Source: Leguminivora glycinivorella
Lineage: Eukaryota; Arthropoda; Insecta; Lepidoptera; Tortricidae
Assembly: GCF_023078275.1 (NCBI RefSeq)
Contig: NC_062983.1
Location: 10,037,001 to 10,101,000 of the forward strand
Reading direction: 5' to 3'
DNA: 64,000 nucleotides
Shown here: positions 32,661 through 45,100 of the stretch, piece after piece
Position numbering within the stretch: position 1 is the stretch's first letter
How the letters are laid out: the number at the start of each line of letters is the position of its first letter
The notes under the pieces: model-generated
What the model saw: the letters and a program-made list of their open reading frames with translations, nothing else
Told to the model about the DNA's origin: nothing
The model's database searches: none
Position numbers and translations under genes: made by a program

Positions 32661-32955
32661 GATAAAATATCATCTAAATTATTACCCAAATATTATCTCC
32701 TTGATTTACTTTATTTGCGCTGTTAACCGAACAAATCAGCATGCCCATTTACAAGGCATCAAGTCATACTGAAATTGACCGGAGTAACAGGAGTAACAGT
32801 ATACTTATACAGCTCACCGAACTACGAGGTAGTTTAGTAGGTAAGCACAGTGTTTCTCCCAAGGTACCACGATTTGATTTTGTTTTTGCAGCTGTGTCTT
32901 TAAATTCCTGCAGGAGATGTTATATCTTGACAGACTCAGCGTTTATTTATGTGTC

Positions 32956-33580
32956 ACACGGAGAGAAAAACAACTAGATTTCATGTTCTTTCAACATTTC
33001 AATTTTTTTTTTAAATTGCGCCTACGTGTTCTTTCATTCCAACTACAAGTTTGATGTTGTTAAGTGTAACTACCTTCTACAATTTTTTATTTTTTTTTAT
33101 ATACCACGTCGGTGGAAAACAGTTATAGGGCCTCCTAATTGAAAGCGGTCACCGTAACCTATGGACGCCTGCAACTCAAGGGGTGTCACATGCGCGTCGC
33201 CGACCCATTCGAAACTTGTATACTCCCTTTTTTTTTTAGAACCCCATACTGTAGTTCATCGGGAATACCTTGACATAGCTCATTCCACAGCCGGAGCGTT
33301 CGTGGGAGGAATTTTTATTGATTTTTTTTTTGAACCAATGTTTTATTTAAACCAACAAGTCGATTTTGTAAAAGCACATGTCACATATTGTTTTAAACAT
33401 ATGTTTAGCTGATTCAATAAAATATATTTTAACAAGTTTGACCTTGTTGTTTGGTTCGTACAAATTCGACTTGTATCATCAATATTGTGCTTTATTCCCT
33501 TTACTAAAATACTATTGTTTCAAACAAATAAACACGCAACAAGACGAGTTAGATTCACAAGGCAAATTTCTCTCAGTTGT
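32956..33580. mobile_element. CACNGAGAGAAA-type element interrupted by another repeat
   Basis: CACACGGAGAGAAAAACAAC near 32957 and CAAATTTCTCTCAGTTG near 33563 look like ends of the MITE family at 22229-22381. Shared interior words include GCGCCTACGTGTTCTTT and ACAAATTCGACTTGT. The 33100-33330 repeat (CCACGTCGGTGGAAAACAG, GAAAGCGGTCACCGTAACC, TATGGACGCC) is inserted inside. The open frames 33161-33644 cross these repeats and are not genes. Confidence 0.5.
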
Positions 33581-33584
33581 ACCC

Positions 33585-34915
33585 TTAACTTCACATCCGT
33601 CTATCAATCCATTTATATATAGACTCATGTTCCCTAACCTCTAAATAATGTGCATTGTAGGTAGTTAGGTACCTAGATAATTGACGTGAAGCATTGAAAT
33701 CTGTGATTATTTAACATTTTACAATCACTACAGACAAAGCTGATTCAGCCGCTGATTGTTGTCCTTTTGTTCATTTTCTTGACCAGACGAAATAAGGTCA
33801 CTAGTGAGATTTATTTTATAAATTTACAAACTTAGGTTACTAGTTCGCTTGGAAAATCTTTAATATGTATTCACGAAAGAGAGACCACATTTCAATATCC
33901 TCCCGTGAAATTACGCATACAAGTTCAGCATTTTTATTTCTTATTTTTTTTCTATATTAGTTCAATAGAGGCTCACAGATCCATTAGTTTATTTGTTTTA
34001 ACTGGACACCTGACTTATATGAGATTCACCTACATGAATCTCTGCAGTATGTACCTATTACCCTAACTGATAACGAGTACCTTCAGTACCAATATATTTT
34101 TGTAATGATTTTCAACTGACGTAGATTGTCTTTGAAAATCTATCATAGATCAACTTAAATAGGCATGTCTTTCTCTTGAGGTCACCCATACCTGACAAAG
34201 CCTTGTTGACGATAAGCAGAGTTGGCAACTTGTTTTTTTTTTTTTTTCGCGTTGTTGAAATGTATCAAGCGTTCGCTTAATTTTATTAAATTCAGCTGCA
34301 CCACTACGTGTTTTTTATATACAATGCAATGTCAAACCAATGCACTGTCTTTTTTTTTCACTCTTTTCACTCTGATTGACGTTAGCGGCATCTAGGTATA
34401 TAAAGAGTGCTTTTTTCCAGCGCTCCCACCGAACTCCTACTGATGTAGGATCACCTTCGCTGTCAAATGCCTCCAACGACAATTAAGAAGCCATACTGGA
34501 CTTTCTTGGGGCAACCTGTACCCAATCAATTTAATGATTCTAACTAACACAAGTCAAAATATATTCTATTGAAAATATTTCAACTTATGCTATCTCAAAG
34601 TACTCAGTCATTGTACTTGAGTGTTTTACTGGGGTAGTTGTCTCAGACTCTCAGGCACTGGAGGCCTTGGTATTTTTTCTTTCAATTTAATGATATTTAT
34701 TGACCGACGTCAATCTACTATTATGACAATTGAAGGCTCAGATAGTATTTATCATCTGATCTAAGCGTCATTTAAGCGCACGTTCAACCAGTATAACCGT
34801 AATTTACTTCGTGTTTAGGTTATTATCATTAAGCTGATATTTGCAACAATTCAATGTTCAGTTTTTTTTTCCTATTGCTATTTAACTACTGTTTATAACA
34901 ATTTAATGATCAGTA
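33585..34915. other. Intergenic, nothing recognised
   Basis: AT-rich DNA with no frame of note. A small GC-richer patch at 34405-34470 has no identified role. Confidence 0.45.
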
Positions 34916-34920
34916 TTATC

Positions 34921-35305
34921 TGCTGTATCCAACTTCGCAATTTAATGTCTTATTTTCAGCCACAAATGGCATAAAATTTCTTAGTATTTAAGTGCCAATT
35001 AAATGGTCGAAACTAAACAATAGAATTGAATATACAGAGTGCACCTCCATGTGCTGTTTCCAAATTCGCAATTTAATGCCTTATTTTCAGCCACAAATGG
35101 TATAAAATTTCATAGTATTTAGATGCCAATTAAATGGTCGATACTAAACAATACAATTGAATGTACAGAGTGCACCTCCATGTGCTGTTTCTAAATTCGC
35201 AATTTAATGCCTTATTTTCAGCCACAAATGGCATAAAATTTCATAGTACTTAGGTGCCAATTAAATGGTCGATACAATTGAATGTACAGAGTTGCACCTC
35301 CGTTT
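34921..35305 (+). repeat. Minisatellite, ~2.9 units of 131 bp
   Basis: The word TTCGCAATTTAATG recurs with a 131-bp period (CGCAA at 34936, 35067 and 35198). Units share TTATTTTCAGCCACAAATGG, GCCAATTAAATGGTCGA and CAGAGTGCACCTCCATGTGC. The last unit is cut short and lacks about 10 bases. Confidence 0.9.
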
Positions 35306-35413
35306 AATGTCTCTTTTTTTTTCTTCTGCCGACTTTACTGACAAAGTAATTTAATACTCAGATGGAAACTGCTTATCATAAGTGCTTCAAAAATGTGTTT
35401 TTCTTTTTTTTTT

Positions 35414-35692
35414 ATTCTATACCGTGTTTTTTTTCCGTTAAATTTGACACGTCGTTAGGTTCATTATCAAGAACCATCCTGTATATCACTTTTAGGTAAA
35501 TATGCAATAAAAAATGTTCATCCTTTTCATACATAATAAATTAATTTATTATTGTGAGAGACTAGAGAATAACATTCAAGTTAGAGTCAAGTGATTGACG
35601 GCATATGTCAAAACAAATAACATTAGGAATTGTTGTGTTCAACACTTTTTTTTTTTTTTTAAGTTAACGTAATCCAATAACAACAGGGTGTA
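35414..35692. mobile_element. Inverted-repeat element, copy 2 of the 25503-25890 family
   Basis: ATACCGTGTTTTTTTTCCGT, GTTCATTATCAAGAACCATC, GACGGCATATGTCAAAACAA, TAACATTAGGAA and the end AACAACAGGGTGTATA follow the first copy, with a deleted middle. Confidence 0.7.
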
Positions 35693-35699
35693 TATTTCT

Positions 35700-36835
35700 T
35701 TATTTATTATAAGTAGGTATATTTAGCACTTAAAGTGAACCCATCTGGTTTTCTGGTTTTTAAGTAATTAAATACTCAGATAAAACTGCTCGAAATCGGC
35801 GTTAGGAATGTTTACGTAAGTCAATCCGCGACAAGAGTATTAGTCACGATTTTATGGCATGTTCAATCAATTCAAGATTCACGTTCAAGTGATAATCTAT
35901 CTCTATATAAGTGTTACTTTCCCGACATATGCATAGATCCTTTCATTTGCAGCTGTAGTTCAAATAACCACTTAATGAAGTCGTGACTTACGTTACTTTT
36001 ACGTAAATTCACCCATGTAAGTAAGTATACTTAATTACTTAGGTAAGTATTTATCTAGTTTGTTTTGGTTTTCACCTTACTCTCAAACATAGACTAATGC
36101 TACCATAGGACATTTAAGTGTGATGGTTGTACAACATTTTATCATTCAAGTAAATGCCTTATTTAGGTAAATAGCTTAACCATTCATAAATTTAGCAACA
36201 TCACATAATTTTGTGTATTAAACCAACCAACAGGTAGATGGTAACTTCACTAATTAAAAATAAATATCATTTCTTTTGGTTGGACGGAAATTATTGTAAT
36301 GATTCCGGGCTGTGATTTATGTAATAAATCAATTTTATAAACCCACTACACATAAACTCAAATAACATTTTGGTACCTAAAAACATTTTGCAATCTAGGT
36401 AGGTAACCAAACCGTTTACTAGGTAGGTAGGAGCCACACACCAACACCTGTATAGGTATGTTGACAATTACCTCAAACGTTTTATTAATTGCATCGTTCG
36501 GTTACCTGCGGTTGCGGTTTATATTCGCGCGGTTGAAAGAAATAACATTTCATTTATTTTTATTTGGTTTTGACTTAATTCTTGAAAAACTGCCGTTATA
36601 ATCATTTCGCTTTGTAGTATTTAATGAACACTTTCATTTAGCTTCATTACGTTCCGAAACTACTAAGAATGCCAGTAATTTAAAACGGCAGGTAACCAAA
36701 CCTGTTTACAAAAAGATAACGGTGCATCATGGCGCATCGTTACTCGATTTTATAGGTTATGTTACTTATGTTTCTATCTCATCTTTTCCGAATACTAGAT
36801 TCACGTGGTAAGTACTTGCTTTTATCCTCGTCGCC
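35700..36835. other. Intergenic, nothing recognised
   Basis: AT-rich, no gene or clear repeat. Confidence 0.45.
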
Positions 36836-36840
36836 ACTTG

Positions 36841-36958
36841 TAATGTCACGCTATTATGCTATATACATTGGGTTGGCTCGCCAATACACACCGCACGTCC
36901 GTCCTCTATCTCGCTCGGACACCGACTGCCATATGTACTCGAGACACCTATACACTAC
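36841..36958 (+). repeat. 118-bp repeat, copy 2 (identical to 30704-30821)
   Basis: See 30704-30821. This copy is followed by TTTCACAATCGAC where the first has ATCCCTTTC. Confidence 0.85.
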
Positions 36959-36989
36959 TTTCACAATCGACATTAAACCAAAGGAGAAA

Positions 36990-37325
36990 CCAAGCTTCAT
37001 ACCAGGCTAAGCTGGCCTTGCAGGATTCATTATAACTCCATGGCGTTATCAGCAAGTTATCAATTGGGGAATACGAGCGGGTGTAGATGAGAGCCAAATG
37101 TTCTGTGTCAGCAGCCTGAGTAACTGTAAAATAGGTATATCTAAATGAAGTAAAGATACCTACTCTTAAGAAAATGGCTGGTACAAACGGCACTGCCTTC
37201 TAACATTAAAACCAGGGAGGGAAAGGCAGGCTAAGCAGGCATTGCAGGATTTATTATAAGTCCATGGCGTTATCAACAAGTTATCAATTGGGGAATACGA
37301 GCGGGTGTGGGGCCAGAGCGATGTC
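36990..37325 (+). repeat. Tandem duplication, two ~105-bp units
   Basis: CAGGCTAAGC, TTGCAGGATT, CCATGGCGTTATCA, CAAGTTATCAATTGGGGAAT and ACGAGCGGGTGT occur at 37005-37085 and again at 37227-37310, about 215 bp apart. TATCAATTGGGGAA also occurs at 30280, so the unit may be dispersed. Confidence 0.7.
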
Positions 37326-37329
37326 GGAG

Positions 37330-38580
37330 TTATCGCGATTGGAGGCTTGGCGCATTGTGGCACACATAATGCGCAAGGGCGTACTTTACTGGATACATGC
37401 AAGTTTAGAGCATTGCCGGTTTGAAGGATGATTAGGTAGAATAGGGAACTTGACTGTAGTTAAAATAAATTATTCTATACCATGCACGAAATAAAGCATT
37501 AGATAATTATAAGAAAAGCATGGACAGAAGTTATTTTTAAATCCAATTTCTAATTAATAAGTCAGCTAGAAATAAATAAAGTAACTGAGTTGACCGTGAC
37601 GTCACTCAATTCGATTTCATATAAATTCCATATTAGCAAGTCGTTCAAATTCGTTTTCACAGTTCTTAAAAAGAAGCTGATTTAACTAGGACTAGGAGGC
37701 AAGTAGCCTATAGGTAGCCAAGCATCAAATATATCTTTCCGGCAAGCCGAAGATGTAGCGCATTTTCTTGCACCAAGGGTGCATTGCCATTCTCACGTTT
37801 GACTACGTAGCCTGAAATTAAAACCACGCAGTTTCCAAGTTCTAAGGTTGAGGGTCAAATTGTGTGATCTTTTATTTATAATGCATCAGCCAATTAAGGT
37901 TTTAATGATTCATGAAAAAAGGACATCAAGTTGTGCTAATGCTAATCCTGAAAATTTATCGAAGCAATGTTCATCAGACGGTCCATAAAGCAAGTTGTCA
38001 AAGGCACACACTGGCAAGGCATAATTGAGTATGCCTCCTCCTTGCCTCGCTCTCTTCAATGCTTAGGGTTGTGACTTACCTCCTACATGGATCTCATGAT
38101 TCCAGATGATGGATTTCCAGGTCTTCCGATTGCAAGTTCCAATGCATCATAGACTTTGATGGAAGCTATTTGTATCCTAGTCTTCCCTACTGGGACTTCT
38201 CGATAAGTACCAAAAAAATCGCTACAGTTTTTAAATGAACTTAACGATCATCTTAATGAATGTTTTTTTTTACGTCTTTCGTTGCATCTTGTACCTTGCA
38301 CCAAACATTTATCGCGATACTAAGAGACAATAGCGCCATTATCCGAGCTGCGCGGGTTAACAATGAGCCGAACGCTGATTAAGCGGTTCTCTACTGATCG
38401 TAAATTATTTTGTTCTACACACCGCCACAGAATGAGATCTGCTTTTGTAACGCACCCTGGTAATGAAGACGTTGAAGTGTTTTATTAAAATTGAGATTAT
38501 CTTCTGCAAAGTTTAATGCTGGTCTTAAGCTTTCCTTACTGACGGACGGGCAACAAAGTGATCTTATACGGGTTCAGATT
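37330..38580. other. Intergenic, nothing recognised
   Basis: Mixed-composition DNA with no supportable coding frame and no repeat I can pair within the window. Confidence 0.45.
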
Positions 38581-38584
38581 TTAT

Positions 38585-38800
38585 ATTTTTAACCCCCGAC
38601 GTAAAAACGACGGGGTGTTATAAGTTTGACGAGTCTGTCTGTGTGTGTATCTGTCTGTGGCATCGTAGCTCCCGAACGGATGAACCGATTTAGATTGAGT
38701 ATTTTTTGTCTAAAAGCTGAGTTAGTCGGGAATGTTCTTAGCCATGTTGCATGAAAATCGGTCTACTATGTCGCGGTCGGGGTTTTTTCAAAATTTTAAT
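38585..38800 (-). repeat. Reverse copy of the 7705-7950 repeat
   Basis: TTAACCCCCGACGTAAAAAC, CATCGTAGCTCCCGAACGGA, TGAACCGATTTAGATT and CTATGTCGCGGTCGGGG reproduce the 7705-7950 repeat in reverse order. Confidence 0.75.
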
Positions 38801-38804
38801 TTTG

Positions 38805-39380
38805 TGGTTAGGTAATTTAAGGATCGTTAATCTTTACGAATCCCTAATAAAACTACAATTTAAGCAGCACTATTTTTTATAATACAACAGTAGGTACACT
38901 CAAAATAGGCACACTATATTTTAGGAATCCGTACTTACTCGTATGAAAGAAAATAATCATATGATTCTCATCATTTTATAGTCCGTTTCTAATTAAGTAG
39001 TGTAAAAACTATTCTAACGTTATAAACTGAAATAGATACCATACACTAAAGAAAAAGCGATCAAGCCCACTGGTGGCGAAGCCCACTGGTGGTGGTTTTA
39101 TTCTAACGTTGTTAGAAAGTCTCCCTAAAGCTTTGGTTTTCTGGGATAGCGGTGCCGTCCTACAACTGCCCGTCTCCATACTCCGCACTAATATTTTAGG
39201 AGATCCAAGCTTAAGGATCTTGCATGTGGGCTTTCAGTTATGAATTTTGAAGAACTAATTTAAACTGAGCCATTATCATCTTTCCTTGACCACAAGTAGT
39301 TTACCTAGCGCCAGTAAAGGTCTCCGATTCACCTTGGGAACAACTGGATATTGCACCTTGTTTGATGTTCCTATTTACTA
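38805..39380. other. Intergenic, nothing recognised
   Basis: No gene is seen. A 16-bp direct repeat (AAGCCCACTGGTGG) occurs at about 39064-39094. Confidence 0.4.
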
Positions 39381-39383
39381 CCT

Positions 39384-39700
39384 CATCATCCTCCTTGCGT
39401 TATCCCGGTTTTTGCCCCGGCTCATAAGAGCCTGGGGTCCGCTTTGACAACTAATTTTTTTTTAAGTTTTTAAAAACTTAATTTTGACAATTAAGGTTTT
39501 ACGAAAGCGACTGTCATATGACCTTCAAACCCGAAGGGTAATTAGGCCTTATTGGAATTAGTCCGGTTTCCTCACGATGTTTTCCTTCACCGAAAACATT
39601 TCGCACATAAGTTCCGAAAATCTCATTGGTACGAGCCGGGGTTCGAACCCGCGACCTCCGGATTGAAAATCGCACGCTCTTACCGCTACGCCACCAGCTG
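39384..39700 (-). mobile_element. Full-length tRNA-derived SINE
   Basis: On the minus strand it starts CAGCTGGTGGCGTAGCGGTA (A-box-like) and continues to GCGGGTTCGAACCCCGGCTC (B box). The body follows with GAAGGAAAACATCGTGAGGA, AACCGGACTAATTCCAATAA, TACCCTTCGGGTTTGAAGG and CTCTTATGAGCCGGGGC, ending CGCAAGGAGGATGATGAGG. It is the only copy in the window with the tRNA-like head. Truncated relatives are at 40300, 47128, 50097, 59834 and 63476. The 91-codon + strand frame across its head is incidental. Confidence 0.85.
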
Positions 39701-39954
39701 TTTTTTACCTACTTGCCGAGATTATTAGCAAAACCTTGGTTTTCATATATCGATAGGTTTCTCAAGCGGCTCCACGTGCCTGTCGGTCCGACGTATCGGC
39801 TGATTCATGCCCGCGACGCCGGTACCGGTGATAAATATAATTGTGCTCTGACCCACCCAGGCGGCCGACAAGTGTGTAAGGGCTCTTACACAGTATTATA
39901 ATAAAGTCGGACCATGCACCATGTTAAGTTTTCACGGCAAGTGCTAAGGCAAGC

Positions 39955-40200
39955 TTTTTTTATTTTTACGATATATTTAGGCAGCAAACGAGCAGACGAG
40001 CCGCCTCATGGGATGCAGTCATCGCCGCCCGTGGACATAAGCGTCATCAGAGAAGCCACCTTATGCGTTGCCGATCTTTGAGAATCCATCTTGAAGAGCC
40101 CCTTGTCATAGCGCAAGGGAAACACCTCAGAAGGTATCTCATTCCACAACTTGCACTTTTTGGGCAAAAACAAGCGAGAAGCCCCTTTGTTCTTGGTCTG
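39955..40200 (+). repeat. Interspersed repeat of the 1-200 type
   Basis: GCAGCAAACGAGCAGACGAG, CCGCCTCATGGGATGCAGTC, ATCGCCGCCCGTGGAC, GCGTTGCCGATCTTTGAGAA and CATTCCACAACTTGCACTTT give the longest member of this family here. Confidence 0.65.
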
Positions 40201-40299
40201 CCACGTGTATGTATGTAAGTATGGAGATTCTAGAGATTATGTAATAACATTTAATGCAAATGCATTGATAATGTAATATGATATTTCCCAGTCGCTTGT

Positions 40300-40568
40300 C
40301 GGTGAAGGAAAACATCGTGAGGAAACCGGACTAATTCCAATAATGCCTAATAGTTACCCTTCGGGTTGGAAGGTCAGATGGCAGTCGCTTTCGTAAAACT
40401 AGTGCCTACGCCAAATCATGGGATTAGTTATCAAAGCGGACCCCAGGCTCCTATGAGCCGTCATGCCGGGATAACCTACGCCAAATCATGGGATTAGTTA
40501 TCAAAGCGGACCCCAGGCTCCTATGAGCCGTCATGCCGGGATAACGCAAGGAAGACGATGATGATGTA
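40300..40568 (+). mobile_element. 5'-truncated SINE with a 70-bp internal tandem duplication
   Basis: GGTGAAGGAAAACATCGTGA onwards matches the SINE body. The piece CCTACGCCAAATCATGGGAT to CATGCCGGGATAA is present twice, at 40405-40474 and 40475-40544, an exact 70-bp period without visible differences. It ends with CGCAAGGAAGACGATGATG. Confidence 0.85.
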
Positions 40569-40569
40569 T

Positions 40570-42000
40570 GCATTGCATTCGGACAGTTAAGTATTTGTGC
40601 AAAGTTGGCTTGTTCTACGGCTTTGTATTGTTTCTTGGATCAATATTTTGATCAGAATTGTATACTAATGTTCAAAATATAATCTGTTACATAGTTTGCA
40701 CACGCGGCAAACAAAACAGGTAACACGTATTTTTTTCAGGTAATTCGTACGATACGCAACTATGTATTATTGTGTGAATTTTGTAAATTAAAATTTATTT
40801 GTTAGAGAGACAAAGAGACATTATTTAAAAGAATATTGTCATACAATAGGAATAAGAGACTTCATTCTCTGAATTTATAGCTTATAACTATTAAGTATAT
40901 TGTGCATATAAACCTTAAATTTTATATTATAACTACTGAAAACAAAACTAATTGATTCAATATAAACAGTGCCTTACAAGAACACAGTTGTACGAAGAAC
41001 AGTCCAGGAAGAAGGCTACATCAACCGTACGCGTCCTCGGCTATCGCAACATTATGCACAAACCTTTACTAAGCTAATACATTTCTTAATTCAATGGAAC
41101 AAGGCCCTCCATACATGAACCGATAACGCTGCATCGCTTGGGCCTTGTTCGACAGCGTGTACATATTCCGCGTCCATGTAATAGTTTCTTTTGAATTATT
41201 ACCGCTGTGACAAACGTTTGAGTTATCGGATGTACTTGGTATGTATTTCTATTTTTATAATTAAAGATACTGATAATTCAAGCGATATATGACCGCTATG
41301 TACCATAAAGCTGTCCTTGAGATAGTTAGGCGTAGTTTTATGGCGAAGTGAATAAGGCTATCACACGAAAGTTGGCCAGGCTACAATGTGCCTATATATC
41401 AGAGCCTGACTGCCTTCGGGGCCGTTTTTGGTATGTGTGTCAGATGGTTCTTACAGTTAGTGGCTGAGTTATATAACTCCCTATGAACATGAGCAAAATA
41501 TAAGTTTAAGGTAGGTATGTTATGTAATGAATTAAAAAAAAACACGTCTTTTTTAGTGAGTTTACACGTTGCATTGCAGGCATCGTATTTAGTTTCATGA
41601 CCTTAAAAAAGTCACAATAAAAAAAATATTTTGTTGATTCAGTGCAATATGCTATTAGAAAACTATTATGTATGTTGGAAAGAAACATCTACCTACTAAA
41701 ACTTCAAATAAGATTGCTAAGGAATCGGTTGAGAAAGTGGGGGAATATTATGTGCCTTAGGCGTTAAACAAATTTGCCGTATCATCTGGATCAAACATAA
41801 AAAAAATACCCGGTAGTCGAGTCGGCCTCCCCTATTTTTCGCTACTCGTCATAGATTTTCATTAAAAAAGGTATAGAGCTATGCATTTACGAATTTAATT
41901 ACTAGCATCGAAAAACATTCAAAAATGTCCAATTAGTTTAAACTTATCAAAAAATGCGGATACAACCAAAAATGTATCAAATCTGATGATTAAATAGATA
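40570..42000. other. Intergenic upstream of CP1, nothing recognised
   Basis: AT-rich. AACAAGGCCC (about 41098) and GGGCCTTGTT (about 41149) form a small hairpin. No exon upstream of CP1 is supported. Confidence 0.45.
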
Positions 42001-42101
42001 TGATTACCTATCTTGCATTTGATAAAATAAAATAATTCCCAGACGCTGATAGCCCGATATGCCCAAACATGTCGCAATGCCGCTCACTCTCCATTACAAA
42101 C
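41990..42101 (+). promoter_or_regulatory. CP1 upstream region with GATA-like sites
   Basis: The 110 bases before the CP1 ATG contain TAGATATGATTACCTATCTT and TTTGATAAAATAAAATAAT, with GATA, TATC and TGATAA words plus an A/T-rich TATA-like stretch about 80 bp before the ATG. GATA factors are known regulators of insect midgut genes, so a gut promoter is plausible. No transcript data support a start site. Confidence 0.3.
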
Positions 42102-45100
42102 ATGGAGTTTAAAGTACTGTTCTTTGTTTTATTATTTGTTGCAACATCATATGCTGAGCCTAAAAGCTATGAAGGTTACAAAGTTTATAAAGCAGTTCCT
42201 AAAACAGCTGATGAAGTGGAAGGTCTGATCAAATTGAAAATAAGTGGTGTAACCGAGTTTTGGGATGATAACATTGATGTTAATCAAAATGTGAAGATTA
42301 TGGTTTCGCCAGCTCATGAAGCGGAGTTCATTGAAATTATAGAAAGAGATAATATTGAAGCGACGCTAGTGATTGATGATGTGCAAAGGTATGTATGTTT
42401 GTGTTTTCATTAAATACAAGTAGCTATATTTTGCCCATTCTTTTATCGCAATGTATCACAGTGGTCTATGGTGCTTGTAATAAACGAACGGTTAGGTATA
42501 GGTAATAAACAATCTAAAAAACATAATTGAGATATACAGATGACAGAGACAAAGACAGAAAACGAACATATGTGTCGAGTATTCAGAAAACTAATTTAAA
42601 CTATCAGAGGCGATGTAAACTGCTGTTTGCTGTTAAACTAACTTGAGACCATATTGACTAATATGAGCTGAAAGACACTAGGTGGGTATTTATAAATAAT
42701 ACAAATATGGTTTATTGACAATTACAGAGCCATCGACGACCAGATAATTCCTGTCTCCAGACGTAAAGGAAGTGGTGGTGGTAGACCCGGCGGTGGCAGA
42801 CCCAGCGGTGGCAGTGGTGGTAGACCCAGTACCAGTACAGGATCAAGAGGCAGCAATGGCCTTCTAACCTATTACGCCTACACATCTGCAAGTCGTCGAA
42901 CCAGAAAACGGTACCAACGAAACGCCGACACATTGTTCTCATTCACATGGGAAAGATATCACACATTGGACACAATCTATTCCTGGCTAGACGAATTAGC
43001 AGAAGCTTTCCCGGATGTAGTAAGAACAGTAGTCATGCCAGGTCAAAGCGTAGAAGGCAGACAGATAAAAGGAGTCATCATTGATTACCACCCAGAGAGA
43101 ACAGATAAGAAAATTGGTATGTTCGAGGGTGGGATTCACGCTAGAGAGTGGATTTCACCAGCAACTGTTACTTGGATAATCAAAGAGTTTTTGGCGAGCG
43201 ACGATCCAGAAGTTGTAGCGATGGCTAATGAATTTGAATGGCATATCTTCCCTGTTGTGAATCCTGATGGATACTCTTATACCTTTACAGATGTAAGTAG
43301 CTTTGATTCATTGTTTTTTTCCAAAACTTAAGTTTATATGTATTGTTTTTGTATTATCTATTACCGTTTGTTACATTTTTAGAGAAGAATGTGGAGAAAG
43401 AATCGTAGCAAGGTTAATTCCACTTCCTGTGCGGCTATCGATTTTGAAGATGACATAAGCAACGGCGTAGATCTTAACAGGAACTTTGATTTTGAATGGA
43501 ACAGTAAGTTTATCTAAGTTTATACTATCAAAGGTATCTTGTAAAAACGCACACTGCTATCATTAGTATTTGACTGACTCAAGTTGTTAATGAAAAAATA
43601 ACTTTTGTTTTGCTATTTTGTGTATATAATTTAGACTGTAATTTACTATGGAGTATGTGGATTATTTCATTTCTACGCTACTTTCTTTAAAATCCTAGCT
43701 ATTTGAATTATAAACCAACTAGCTTTTGCCCGCGGCTTCGCTCGCGTTAGAAAGAGACAAAAATTAGCCTATGTCACTCTCCATCCCTTCAACTATCTCC
43801 ACTTTAAAAAATCACGTCATTTCGTCGCTCCGTTTCGCCGTGAAAGACAGACAAACAGACACACACACTTTCTCATTTATCCATATAAAATCAAAATCCA
43901 TATAAGATGGTGGGTTAACCCACCATTTTTGGTGGTGGAAATGACCCTAAGAAATTATTTCTATTTTGTTACTACACTTTATGGGAACTTATTTACACTC
44001 CGGCAAGAATTAAGAATTTAAAAGTAGCAAAATTTGTGTGTCGTGCCGATGACTACGGTATTACCATATCTCGATCGGACTGTAAGTATCTAAAACTTTA
44101 ATATAGGCTACTTGACCCTTTTTTAAAGTCTATTTTATTATCTATCTAACTAACTATTTTATCCAATTAACCGAAAGAAATACTACCATATTTTATTACG
44201 ACTTAAAAACCACAAAAAAAATCATTTATAAAGTTTACTTTAACTTAATTAGGCAAAAACATCATTAGCCACGTTAATCTATAGATTGTCTGCGCATGAC
44301 GTAAATCGAATTGAGCACAAAATTTTCTGACATTTAAGTTATGACGCATAAAGTTCATAATGTCAGTGATTGATTCGACATAACGTTAAGTTACGTTCTA
44401 TGACGTCACTACACGCCTGACAGCGTTTTCAGTGGCCAAAGTTAAAATAAATATTACACACATTTTTAATCGAAAATACGTAGCCACCATACACTTTTAA
44501 TACCCAAAATCTATAAAAATTGGTTTCTTATGTCAAATATTACAGGAAACAATCATTTCTTGTGCCAAATTCGATAAGAGTCTAGTAGCCTATTGAAGGG
44601 ACATTTAAAATTTTCTCTAACATATTTCAGCGGCGGGAACATCGGACAACCCTTGTTCGAACGTTTTCCCTGGTCCATCACCAGCTTCAGAGCCCGAGAC
44701 TCGAGCCATACAGCAATACGTCACAAATCTAAGGCAACAAGGAGAGATCATTTACTACGTCGCATTCCACTCTTACAGTCAGTTGATCGTCGTGCCGTAC
44801 AGTCATCTGAGTTCATTTTGGGTGTTGTCGATTCCTGGCTTTGCGAACATGGTGAGTTGCTACAGTGTCGAAGTTCTTCAAGTTACATCGTAAAGTAGTA
44901 CTAACATTATCAACAAATTGTGTCTCTGTGTGTTATCTCTTCACTTTCAAAACCACTGAGCGGGATATCGTCACTACTTTGAAATAAAACTTGTATCTTC
45001 TTCTGTCAATGAAAAGAAAATTGTAGTAAGTAGTATGTATGGAATGCATATGCCTATTGGTTGACTGGTAGAGAATGCCTTGAGGCATTAAGTCCGCCAT

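Noticed and set aside
39626..39901. 91-codon frame and tRNA-like sequence near 39640-39700
   Set aside because: The sequence is the tRNA-derived head of a SINE with body and tail in the expected order. The frame merely crosses it, and no genuine tRNA gene is present.
42069..42101. Upstream in-frame ATG as the start of CP1
   Set aside because: It would put 11 polar residues (MSQCRSLSITN) before a strong signal peptide. The ATG at 42102 gives a normal signal sequence, as in CP2 and CP3.
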